Shown here one piece after another: positions 37,480 to 44,524 of a stretch of 57,500 nucleotides of DNA (the stretch's first letter is position 1; each line of letters opens with the position of its first letter). A program made the translations under genes and the position numbers. The notes beneath the pieces were generated by a model. It was given only the letters and a program-made list of their open reading frames with translations, ran no database searches and was not told the origin of the DNA. Origin of the DNA: Acidobacteriota bacterium (GTDB taxonomy: Bacteria > Acidobacteriota > Vicinamibacteria > Vicinamibacterales > UBA2999); the NCBI GenBank assembly GCA_016871195.1, contig VFZN01000008.1:1-57500 (forward strand). Reading direction: 5' to 3'.

Positions 37480-39281
37480 GCGGGCGAACCCTCCGTGCGG
37501 CCCGGTCGCCCCTTTGGCCTGCGTCGGCGTCTCGCCGTCGGACGTCGCTCTGGGCTGGCCTGGTCTCCGCCGTCACCGCGCGGCTGGGGCGCTGGTGCTG
37601 ATGTCGGGGAACCCGATGGAGTCGAGGTCTCTTCGAGGTTCGGCTCTGGCGTGCTGGAGCTGCCGGTGCCGGTGCGTGCGTCACGAGGCGGGCGCGAACC
37701 ACGCGCGCCCTGACCCGCTGGCCTGGCCTGCCGGTCATGTCGGCGAGACCGATCGTGCCCGCGTCCTCGATGCTCCTGACGCGGGTCACGCTCGCGTGAC
37801 CGGCGGTCCTGGGACTGTTCGGTGCGACCCTCGGTGGTGGCGCGCGCGTCACCCTCGGCGCGTCCCGTGGGCGCGGCGACGGGTGATGCTGCCGCCGCAG
37901 GCGGCGTCGGTGAGGTGCGTGCCGGTGCCTCGGCAGGCGGTGCGGGTGCCTGCGTGCGGCCTGCCGACGGACGCACGCGCTCCGTCGCAGGCTCGCTGAT
38001 ATCCGTGGCAGCGCCGCGGGGCTGTGCATCGACGATGCGATCGGCCGGTGGCAGCGTGCGACGTCGACGGCTGAACCAGCCGGGCAGCGGTTCCATGCCG
38101 CGACCTGCGGGTGCCTGCGACAGTCGCTCGAGCATATCGAGATACTTCCGCTCGATCACCGGCCAGCTGTAGTGCGCCTGGAAATAGCGCTGGCCATTGG
38201 CGCCGAGGGATGCGGCCAGTGCCGGGTTCATGTCGAGAGCGCGCAGGGTTTCGAGGAACTCGCCGTAGCCCTGGTAGTAGAGGCCGGCATTGCTCCGCCG
38301 GCACTGCCCCTGCAGCACATCGCAGGCCGCGTTGGCCAGCACGGGGCGACCGAGGGCCCAGGCTTCGAGGGCCACCATCGACAGGCTCTCGAAGTACGAC
38401 GGCATCACCAGCAGGTCTGCGGCAGCCATGGCATCGAACTTGTCCTGGTCAGACACAAAGCCCAGATGATGAATCCGCGGATGGGACGGAACGGGAATGA
38501 CGGGCGTCCCGATCAGTACAAGGTGCAGGCCGTCGAGCATGGCCGTCGAGTAGCGAACAAAGAAATCGAACAGTTCGCGGCAGCCCTTGTTTTCGTCAAT
38601 GCGGCCCACATAGATGGCGAACCGATCGTGCATTCCGAACTTCTGGCGAAAGCGGGGGGGGCGAGGACGCTCGGGAATCTCTGAGCCGATGCCGACCACG
38701 ACCCCGGGGACCGCGTGGTTGCCGGTGATGCCCTGAATCAGTGCCCGTTCCTCGTACGAGTTGTACATCAGGGCCCGCACACCCCTGAACAGCGGACCGA
38801 AGATGCTGAGGCCCAGAGCACCGTCGCGCTCGGCGGTCGGCACCAGAATCGCCTTGTGTGCCACGGCACGCGCGCCGTGATAGGCGTGGTAGTACCGTGC
38901 ACTGAAGAAAATGAAGAAGTCGTACCCGGCGTCGTGCGCCCGCAGATAATCGACCAGCGCAGGGCTGGTCGGGCCTTCGGCCTCCAGCCACGCCAGTTCG
39001 TCATTCACCGAGTGTGGACGCGTGAACACCCGGGCCGACCAGTCGCCGAACTCATCGGGCGTCCGCTCCCGCGACACCGGAAACCGACGCACCGTGATGC
39101 CGTGGATCGACTCGGTGCCGGACGCGCGCTCATTCCGCCACGTGATGTAGTCGGAGGCGCACGTCGTGATCACCTCGACACTGACGTGGCGCGCGAGATG
39201 CTCGGCCACATACCGGGCATGCAGTTCGGCGCCGCCGTTGATGTCGGCGCCGTATCGCTGAACAACAACCGCGATCTTCAC
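37476..39281 (-). CDS. Glycosyltransferase (type A, first copy) with long disordered basic tail
   Basis: A 601-residue protein. Residues 1-390 are a GT4-like glycosyltransferase (MKIAVVVQRYGADINGGAELH; AIYVGRIDENKGCRELFDFF; donor-site PSYFESLSMVALEAWALGRPVL) paralogous to the gene at 33937. From about residue 393 to the end there is no fold: more than 200 residues rich in Pro, Ala, Arg, Gly, Glu and Ser, including RRSRERDPRQEHRGRGHDRSRRHDRQ-like low-complexity sequence and RRRRRPKGRPGR near the C-terminus. Such tails are normal in RNA-binding proteins such as RNase E but odd on a glycosyltransferase. Starts by a GTGA overlap with the coiled-coil gene. Confidence 0.88.
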   Translation of the reverse strand: MKIAVVVQRYGADINGGAELHARYVAEHLARHVSVEVITTCASDYITWRNERASGTESIHGITVRRFPVSRERTPDEFGDWSARVFTRPHSVNDELAWLEAEGPTSPALVDYLRAHDAGYDFFIFFSARYYHAYHGARAVAHKAILVPTAERDGALGLSIFGPLFRGVRALMYNSYEERALIQGITGNHAVPGVVVGIGSEIPERPRPPRFRQKFGMHDRFAIYVGRIDENKGCRELFDFFVRYSTAMLDGLHLVLIGTPVIPVPSHPRIHHLGFVSDQDKFDAMAAADLLVMPSYFESLSMVALEAWALGRPVLANAACDVLQGQCRRSNAGLYYQGYGEFLETLRALDMNPALAASLGANGQRYFQAHYSWPVIERKYLDMLERLSQAPAGRGMEPLPGWFSRRRRTLPPADRIVDAQPRGAATDISEPATERVRPSAGRTQAPAPPAEAPARTSPTPPAAAASPVAAPTGRAEGDARATTEGRTEQSQDRRSRERDPRQEHRGRGHDRSRRHDRQARPAGQGARGSRPPRDARTGTGSSSTPEPNLEETSTPSGSPTSAPAPQPRGDGGDQASPERRPTARRRRRPKGRPGRTEGSPA

Positions 39282-40183
39282 TGCGCGTCTGGTGTGGACG
39301 AATTGTCGTCCGTGTCTGGCCCCTCGTCGTCATACGAGTCGCCGTCGGCATCAGGCAGGGCCTCGGTGCCGGTCACGTCGCCGTCCTGTCCGGGCACGCC
39401 GCCAACGCCCTCACGATTCCCGCGCCGCCCGCGGCGGCGACGGCGGCGACGGCGGCCGTCGCCCTCCCCACGACCCGCCGCGTCAGCACCGTCACCCGTC
39501 GTGCCATTCCCGGCCTCATGGGCAGGCAGCTCGGCAGGGCCGCCGGCCGCCTCGGGACGCGTCTCGCGGCGCTCGCGGGTCCGCTGCACCTCGGGCCGGT
39601 ACTGGACGACGCCCTCGAGGGCTCGCACGCGACGTTCACTGAAGTCAAGACGGCTCGACAGCGACTCGACGCGCATCCGCAGGTTCTTCACCTCGATGCC
39701 GGTGCGCGTAGTCTCGAGCACGAGGTTGTGCAGCACTTCGTAATACAGCACATTCCACTCGCTGCGCTCGAGCCGGCGCGTCGCATCGCGCTTCAGCATG
39801 TCGACGTTGAACTGCGCCTGGGCGTGCAGCACCTGGTTGAGGGTGTTGGGATTGAAGAACAGCTTGAGCACAGGTAGCAGTAGCCGGCGGATCAGGCGCA
39901 GCAGGCCGCGGTGTGACGAAAACAGCGTTTTGTCGTCGAAGGTGTACGGAGGCTCGAACGCCGCCGGATCAACGGCCACGGCCGGGCGGCTTCGGCGAAA
40001 CTGCTCGAGCAGGTCCGAGCGCAGGTGCTTCGGATCGAGAAATTTTTCGAGCCGCACACTAGCCAGCTCGCGCACTTGTTCTTCGGTGTAGTCGACGCCA
40101 CGCTTCTCGGCCAGGCGGCCGCGAATCTGCGTCATGATTTGCTCGACGTCGACCGATTCGGATCGGATGTTGAACTCAGACAT
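39278..40183 (-). CDS. Coiled-coil protein with Arg-rich disordered C-terminus, glycan locus
   Basis: A 301-residue protein I cannot assign to a named family. Residues 1-60 are helical (VDVEQIMTQIRGRLAEKRG); 93-112 is a short amphipathic/hydrophobic stretch (GLLRLIRRLLLPVLKLFF) that may lie on the membrane; 120-195 is a likely coiled coil (heptad-like LRMRVESLSSRLDFSERRVRALE). The last 110 residues are low complexity: an Arg run at 244-254 followed by an acidic end (DADGDSYDDEGPDTDDNSS). Similar short helical proteins occur in polysaccharide clusters, where they may organise glycosyltransferases. It is the first gene of a five-gene minus-strand operon; AAGGAG lies 4-5 nt before its ATG. Confidence 0.7.
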   Translation of the reverse strand: MSEFNIRSESVDVEQIMTQIRGRLAEKRGVDYTEEQVRELASVRLEKFLDPKHLRSDLLEQFRRSRPAVAVDPAAFEPPYTFDDKTLFSSHRGLLRLIRRLLLPVLKLFFNPNTLNQVLHAQAQFNVDMLKRDATRRLERSEWNVLYYEVLHNLVLETTRTGIEVKNLRMRVESLSSRLDFSERRVRALEGVVQYRPEVQRTRERRETRPEAAGGPAELPAHEAGNGTTGDGADAAGRGEGDGRRRRRRRRGRRGNREGVGGVPGQDGDVTGTEALPDADGDSYDDEGPDTDDNSSTPDAQ

Positions 40184-40187
40184 GAAA

Positions 40188-40217
40188 CTCCTTTGGCAAC
40201 ACGGCCGACGCCCAAAG
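40188..40217 (-). promoter_or_regulatory. Hairpin that would hide the ribosome-binding site of the glycan operon
   Basis: On the minus strand CTTTGG (40217-40212) can pair with CCAAAG (40196-40191), whose 3' end overlaps the AAGGAG ribosome-binding site of the gene starting at 40183. A 6-bp stem with a 15-nt loop is weak but is placed where it could reduce translation initiation. Confidence 0.3.
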
Positions 40218-40372
40218 GCCCGGTCGTGTCGTGGCGGACGCAGGCACCGCAGCGGGGCGCCAGGTATCCGGAATCAGGCAGCGGGGAACCTCGTGCCGCC
40301 GGAGGGCGACAGCAGGCGAGGTGAAGAGCCGGGACGAGGAGTACGGATGCAGGGCTCGAGGCATTGTGTCAG

Positions 40373-41248
40373 CTACCACCCGAACGGGCGATAGATGACC
40401 GCGACTACTGTGAGGCCCCACAGACCGACGCATGACAGCAGCGGCCGATCGGTCACCAGCATCTCCGAGGGGTTCCCACCGCCGTCCTTCCGATGGACGA
40501 TGTAGAGGTACCTGAAGAGGCCGTAGATGGGAAACGGGACCGTCAGCACCAGCCAGTGGGTGCCGAAACGAGCCGTGGTTTCCGGGCTCAGGCAGTAGAT
40601 GATGTAGGCCACCAGCGTTGCTGCGGCGACTACCGCGATCATCTGATCGAGCAGATACGGGTCGTACTCCTCCAAAATCCGTCGATGGCCGGCTGCCCCC
40701 GCCGCCAGCAGCGTCAGTTCGTGGCGACGCTTGCTGAGACCGAGGAACAGGGCCAGAAGAATGGTGCAGATCACCAGCCAGTCACTGATGGGCACCCCGA
40801 TGACCAGACCGCCGGCAATCGCGCGCAGCACAAAGCCGAACGCAATGGCCATGACGTCGAGTATCACCAGGTGCTTGAGCACACGGGTGTAGGCCGCCTG
40901 TAGCACCAGGTAGGCGGCCGCGACCAGGCCGAAGCCGGTCTGCAGCCAGAAGGCCAGTGAGAGGCCCAGGGCCGTCAGCGCCAGGGCCCAGGCCACTGCC
41001 GTCGGCGCAGACACATGCCCGGCCGCAATCGGGCGATACCGCTTGACCGGATGCTGACGATCCGACTCGCGGTCGGAGACGTCGTTGAGCAGATAGACGG
41101 CGCCGGACAGTCCGCAGAAAATGGCAAAGGCCGCCAGTGCCTGCAGCACGGCGGCCGTATCGAACAGGCGACGGGCAAACAGCAGCGCCGCAAAGACCAG
41201 CAGGTTCTTGGTCCACTGCTCCGGCCTGAGCGAATGCAGCACGCTCAC
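40373..41248 (-). CDS. Decaprenyl-phosphate phosphoribosyltransferase-like UbiA prenyltransferase
   Basis: A 291-residue polytopic membrane enzyme of the UbiA superfamily, closest by eye to 5-phosphoribosyl-1-pyrophosphate:decaprenyl-phosphate phosphoribosyltransferase (mycobacterial Rv3806c). Marks are SLRPEQWTKNLLVFAALLF at the N-terminus, the metal/diphosphate motif YLLNDVSDRESDRQHPVKRYRP with NDxxDxxxD, LVILDVMAIAFGFVLRAIAGG, and LFLGLSKRRHELTLL. That enzyme makes the lipid-linked pentose precursor for arabinan or ribofuranose-containing glycans. It sits next to, and on the same strand as, five glycan-locus genes, which fits. The 2'-epimerase genes needed for arabinose are not in the window. 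Start is GTG 41248 with GGGAG upstream. Confidence 0.85.
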   Translation of the reverse strand: MSVLHSLRPEQWTKNLLVFAALLFARRLFDTAAVLQALAAFAIFCGLSGAVYLLNDVSDRESDRQHPVKRYRPIAAGHVSAPTAVAWALALTALGLSLAFWLQTGFGLVAAAYLVLQAAYTRVLKHLVILDVMAIAFGFVLRAIAGGLVIGVPISDWLVICTILLALFLGLSKRRHELTLLAAGAAGHRRILEEYDPYLLDQMIAVVAAATLVAYIIYCLSPETTARFGTHWLVLTVPFPIYGLFRYLYIVHRKDGGGNPSEMLVTDRPLLSCVGLWGLTVVAVIYRPFGW

Positions 41249-41269
41249 TCCCGAAGACCCGATCCGGTG

Positions 41270-41611
41270 CTAGGCCCCAAAGCTCGCCACGGCATCTGCT
41301 TCCGTGTCGAAAGTCTCGAACACCGTCAGCAGCTTCGTGATCGACAGCAGGTCTTCAATCCGCTTTGTCAGGTTCACCAGCTTGAGGCTGCCCCCCTGAC
41401 GCTTAACCGTGGTGTAGGTGCGGACGATTTCGCCCAAGCCGGCACTGTCGAGATACTCGACGCCCGCCAGGTTGAGCAGCAGGTGCGTGTGGCCGGAGGC
41501 CAGCACGCGGGCAATCGTGTCGCGCAGGTGCTCGTCGCCGTCGCCAAGGGTGATCTTCCCCTTGAGGTCGAGAATCGCGACGCCGTTCACCGTGCGTTCG
41601 GTGATCTCCAT
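41270..41611 (-). CDS. STAS-domain anti-sigma-factor antagonist
   Basis: A 113-residue single STAS domain of the SpoIIAA/RsbV type (MEITERTVNGVAILDLKGKITL; LLLNLAGVEYLDSAGLGEIV). The conserved phosphorylatable serine is S56 in YLDSAG, so it could be switched by a partner anti-sigma kinase and phosphatase, none of which is encoded nearby. The ATG at 41611 was preferred over one three codons upstream (41620), because AAGGA is 9 nt from the former and directly abuts the latter. It lies between the UbiA gene (21 bp downstream) and rpsU (upstream), after a hairpin. Confidence 0.85.
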   Translation of the reverse strand: MEITERTVNGVAILDLKGKITLGDGDEHLRDTIARVLASGHTHLLLNLAGVEYLDSAGLGEIVRTYTTVKRQGGSLKLVNLTKRIEDLLSITKLLTVFETFDTEADAVASFGA

Positions 41612-41642
41612 GGCAGACATTCCTTACAGTCAGAAAGTAACA

Positions 41643-41689
41643 GCGACCGCGCCCGGGGCTCACAGAAAGGAGCCGCAGGCAGCGGTCGC
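41643..41689 (-). terminator. Nested hairpin downstream of rpsU
   Basis: GCGACCGC (41643-41650) pairs with GCGGTCGC (41682-41689), and inside it GGCTC (41657-41661) pairs with GAGCC (41670-41674). In the minus-strand reading the structure is followed by TGTTACTTTCTG, moderately T-rich. It stands between rpsU and the STAS gene and may stop or attenuate rpsU transcription. Confidence 0.55.
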
Positions 41690-41702
41690 ATGATATCACG
41701 GG

Positions 41703-41900
41703 CTAATCGGTGTCCCGGCGCATCTTCTTCCGGCTGCGCTTGCGGGCCAGCGCCTGCTTGGCGCGGCGCTTGTCGCCCGGCTTCAGGTAGAAGGAGTGCT
41801 TCTTGATGTCCTTGATGATGTCTTCCTGCTGCACCTTGCGCTTGAAGCGGCGCAACGCACTTTCGATCGACTCACCTTCCTGAATCTTGACTTCGGCCAT
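41703..41900 (-). CDS. rpsU: 30S ribosomal protein S21
   Basis: A 65-residue ribosomal protein of the small subunit. MAEVKIQEGESIESALRRFKRKVQQEDIIKDIKK is typical S21, and the rest (KPGDKRRAKQALARKRSRKKMRR) is the basic RNA-binding tail. The ATG at 41900 is supported by AAAGGGGG 7 nt upstream; a longer open frame to 41993 is not family-like. It is divergent from purD across 121 bp and is followed by a nested hairpin. Confidence 0.95.
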   Translation of the reverse strand: MAEVKIQEGESIESALRRFKRKVQQEDIIKDIKKHSFYLKPGDKRRAKQALARKRSRKKMRRDTD

Positions 41901-42021
41901 AGGAACACCCCCTTTCCTGTCGGGATCGCGGCGGAACTGGCCGCTCGCGTCAGTCTCAGGCGCCGGCTCCCTCCGGAACCACACACCGAGCATGCTAGGC
42001 TACCACAGTCTTCCAGCCGCC

Positions 42022-43317
42022 ATGCGCATCCTTATCCTTGGAAACGGCGGGCGCGAACATGCCCTGACCTGGCGCCTCCAGCGTGACCCCGATGTGTCTG
42101 CCGTGTTCTGCGCACCCGGAAACCCGGGAATGGCCCGCCATGTGCCCGTCACCCTTGCCAATCCCGTCAGGCCTGACGAGGTCCTGGCCCTGATCGAGGC
42201 CCACGGCATCGACCTCACCATTGTGGGTCCAGAGGCGCCCCTCGCCGCAGGGCTGGTCGACCGCTGTCTCGAGGCCGGACACCCGGTCTTCGGCCCCACG
42301 GCCGCAGCCGCCCGACTCGAAACCAGCAAGGCCTTTGCCAAGGCCTTCATGGAACGGCACCACGTCCCCACCGCGCGCCACGTGACCTGCCACGCCGTCG
42401 ACGAAGCGATCGACGCCATCCGGAGCGGCCGACTGGGCACATCGGTGGTCGTCAAGGCCGACGGACTGGCGGCCGGCAAGGGCGTCGTGGTCGCGCCCGA
42501 CCATGCCACGGCCGAGGCCGCAGTGCACGCCGCCATGGTCGATGCCACATTCGGTGACGCTGGGCGCTGTGTCGTCCTTGAGGAGTGTCTCTCGGGTCCC
42601 GAGGTGTCGTGTTTCGTCGTGGCTGATGGCGGCACGTTCCGATGGCTGATGACCGCCCAGGACCACAAGCGCATCTTCGACCACGATGAAGGGCCCAACA
42701 CCGGAGGCATGGGCGCATTCGCCCCCAGCCCGCTCGTCGATGCCGCGCTCCAGACCCGCATCGAGCACGACATCATCCTACCGGTGCTGCAGGGCATGGT
42801 GGCCGAGGGCCACCCCTTCCGGGGGTTCCTCTACGCCGGCCTGATGCTGACTGCCCTCGGCCCCAGGGTCATCGAGTTCAACGTGCGGTTTGGCGATCCT
42901 GAAGCCCAGGTCGTGCTGCCCCTGATCGACGCCCCCCTGGCTCCGCTGCTGATGGCGGCCGCCACTGGTCGGCTGCAGGATACGCCCATCGATGTGCGAT
43001 TGACCGACGACCGGGCTGTCGGCGTCGTACTGGCGGCGCGAGGATATCCCGGTCCGGTTGAGACTGGCCAGGTGATCCATGGCCTCGACCGGCTGGCCCG
43101 TGAACATCCCGAGGTACTGGCGTTCTTCGCCGGCGTCGGTGCGTCGGACGGGCAACTGGTGACGGCTGGGGGCCGCGTCCTGACGCTCGTGGCACGGGCC
43201 CCGTCGTTCGCTGATGCCATCAGCCGGGCCTACGATGCCGTCGAGGTCGTGCACTTCGACGGCATGCAGCTGCGCCGGGACATTGGCCGCAAGGCCATCG
43301 GCGCCGGCGCCGAGTGA
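42022..43317 (+). CDS. purD: Phosphoribosylamine-glycine ligase
   Basis: Second step of de novo purine synthesis: phosphoribosylamine + glycine + ATP to GAR. The 431-residue ATP-grasp enzyme has MRILILGNGGREHALTWRL, CAPGNPGMARHV, VKADGLAAGKGVVV, ECLSGPEVSCFVVADGG, TAQDHKRIFDHDEGPNTGGMGAF and EFNVRFGDPEAQVVLPLI, all standard. It lies 2.4 kb before the main pur operon, separated by two minus-strand genes, so it is probably regulated on its own. A possible -10 (TACCAC or TAGGCT) is 15-21 nt upstream, and no strong ribosome-binding site is visible. Confidence 0.96.
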   Translation: MRILILGNGGREHALTWRLQRDPDVSAVFCAPGNPGMARHVPVTLANPVRPDEVLALIEAHGIDLTIVGPEAPLAAGLVDRCLEAGHPVFGPTAAAARLETSKAFAKAFMERHHVPTARHVTCHAVDEAIDAIRSGRLGTSVVVKADGLAAGKGVVVAPDHATAEAAVHAAMVDATFGDAGRCVVLEECLSGPEVSCFVVADGGTFRWLMTAQDHKRIFDHDEGPNTGGMGAFAPSPLVDAALQTRIEHDIILPVLQGMVAEGHPFRGFLYAGLMLTALGPRVIEFNVRFGDPEAQVVLPLIDAPLAPLLMAAATGRLQDTPIDVRLTDDRAVGVVLAARGYPGPVETGQVIHGLDRLAREHPEVLAFFAGVGASDGQLVTAGGRVLTLVARAPSFADAISRAYDAVEVVHFDGMQLRRDIGRKAIGAGAE

Positions 43318-43336
43318 CGCTCGGCCACCACAGGCA

Positions 43337-44524
43337 CTACGACGCCGGTGGCGTCACCAGCGTCGAAATCGCATCGTCGAGGTGTCCGCGGAAACCGTCG
43401 GGATTCCTGCCTTCAGGCACCTCGAGATACGTCACGGCGCCGGTGCCCAGGTCGAGGGCAGTCCGCAGCCGCCGGCCGCCAAGGGCATCGCCGTCATAGG
43501 TGCCGGACAGCACGAAAAATGTTACGGCCCGCACGGCCGTGGCGCCCTTCGACTGGTTGGTGATGACGGTGCGGGTCTGCACCGGCGGGGCCAGCGCGGC
43601 GCACAGGGCAAACACCGACGGATACTCAACGGCCAGGTCGACGGCACCGTAGCCTGGAAGGCCGGCCCCCATGATCAGGCGCTGTTCGGGGGCGGGCAGG
43701 GTGCGAAACCGGCCGTCGACGACCGGCACCAGTTCGGTGGCCATGAAGGCCCGCCAGCTCGCATTCCGTGAATACTCCTCGCCACGGGCGCCGGGCTCGA
43801 CAAACACCGCGATGATCGGCGGAATGGCCCCCCGCGCGATGAGCCGGTCGAGCACCTGGGTGACCTGCATCTTCTCGACCCAGTTCGACCCGTCCAGCAT
43901 GTAGACCACGGGATACCAGACCTGTGACTGCTCGTACCCGGGAGGGGTGTAGAACCAGACGCGGCGTGTGCCGCCCAGGTATCGCGACCGCACTTCGTCT
44001 GACGCGACTGTTCCCGCGGGGACAGGCGCGGTATCGTCCAGCTCGGGCTGTGCGATCCACTGGGGCATGCGAATCTCGGACCGCGGCGCCCCCAGTGACA
44101 GCGCCTGGCGCGGGTTCCTGGGGTCGGCGAGTAGGGTGCCGCCATAGTCGAACACATACTCAGCACGAGCGTTCGTGTACACCGACGCCTCGTGATACGC
44201 CCAGTCGGTGCCGGCGATGGGAATGGGCACCCCGAGCGTCGCATCGGGTCCCGTCGGTCCCATGCCGAACCCGTTGAAGTCGCCGAGGATGCGGGGAATC
44301 ACCCCCTCGCGCTGCTGCACCATGAAAATGGCACGCGACTGTCGCTCGATGAAGGGTGTGCCCCCCTGTCGAGCGATGTAATCCTCGATGATCGGCCCGC
44401 GCTGATCCGCCGGCGCGTCCGACACCTGCGCCAGCATCTGCCGGAATGTGGTGGGTGGCTCGGCAGGGCCGCACCCCGCCAGCACCGCCGTCAACAGCCA
44501 GATAAGTCCCCGAAGACGTGTCAC
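43337..44524 (-). CDS. Esterase-D-like lipoprotein lacking the nucleophilic serine
   Basis: A 395-residue lipoprotein (LLTAVLAGC lipobox, Cys18). Residues about 65-150 look like the N-terminal early-set domain of Fes/enterochelin esterases (IPRILGDFNGFG). From about 185 there is an alpha/beta hydrolase of the esterase-D family (RRVWFYTPPGYEQS, YPVVYMLDGSNW, PPIIAVFVEPGARGEEYS). At the nucleophile elbow, where relatives have G-x-S-M-G-G-Y-G, this protein reads GAGLPGYG, so Ser is replaced by G288. A C-terminal GHLDDAI may keep the histidine. Probably a binding or structural protein rather than an esterase. Starts GTG, with a four-base overlap with the rlmN stop. Confidence 0.78.
   Translation of the reverse strand: MTRLRGLIWLLTAVLAGCGPAEPPTTFRQMLAQVSDAPADQRGPIIEDYIARQGGTPFIERQSRAIFMVQQREGVIPRILGDFNGFGMGPTGPDATLGVPIPIAGTDWAYHEASVYTNARAEYVFDYGGTLLADPRNPRQALSLGAPRSEIRMPQWIAQPELDDTAPVPAGTVASDEVRSRYLGGTRRVWFYTPPGYEQSQVWYPVVYMLDGSNWVEKMQVTQVLDRLIARGAIPPIIAVFVEPGARGEEYSRNASWRAFMATELVPVVDGRFRTLPAPEQRLIMGAGLPGYGAVDLAVEYPSVFALCAALAPPVQTRTVITNQSKGATAVRAVTFFVLSGTYDGDALGGRRLRTALDLGTGAVTYLEVPEGRNPDGFRGHLDDAISTLVTPPAS

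Noticed and set aside
43314-43370. TGACGC/GCGTCA and CCACC/GGTGG repeats between purD and the converging lipoprotein gene
   Set aside because: The arms do not form one continuous hairpin and there is no U-tract, so no terminator is called.
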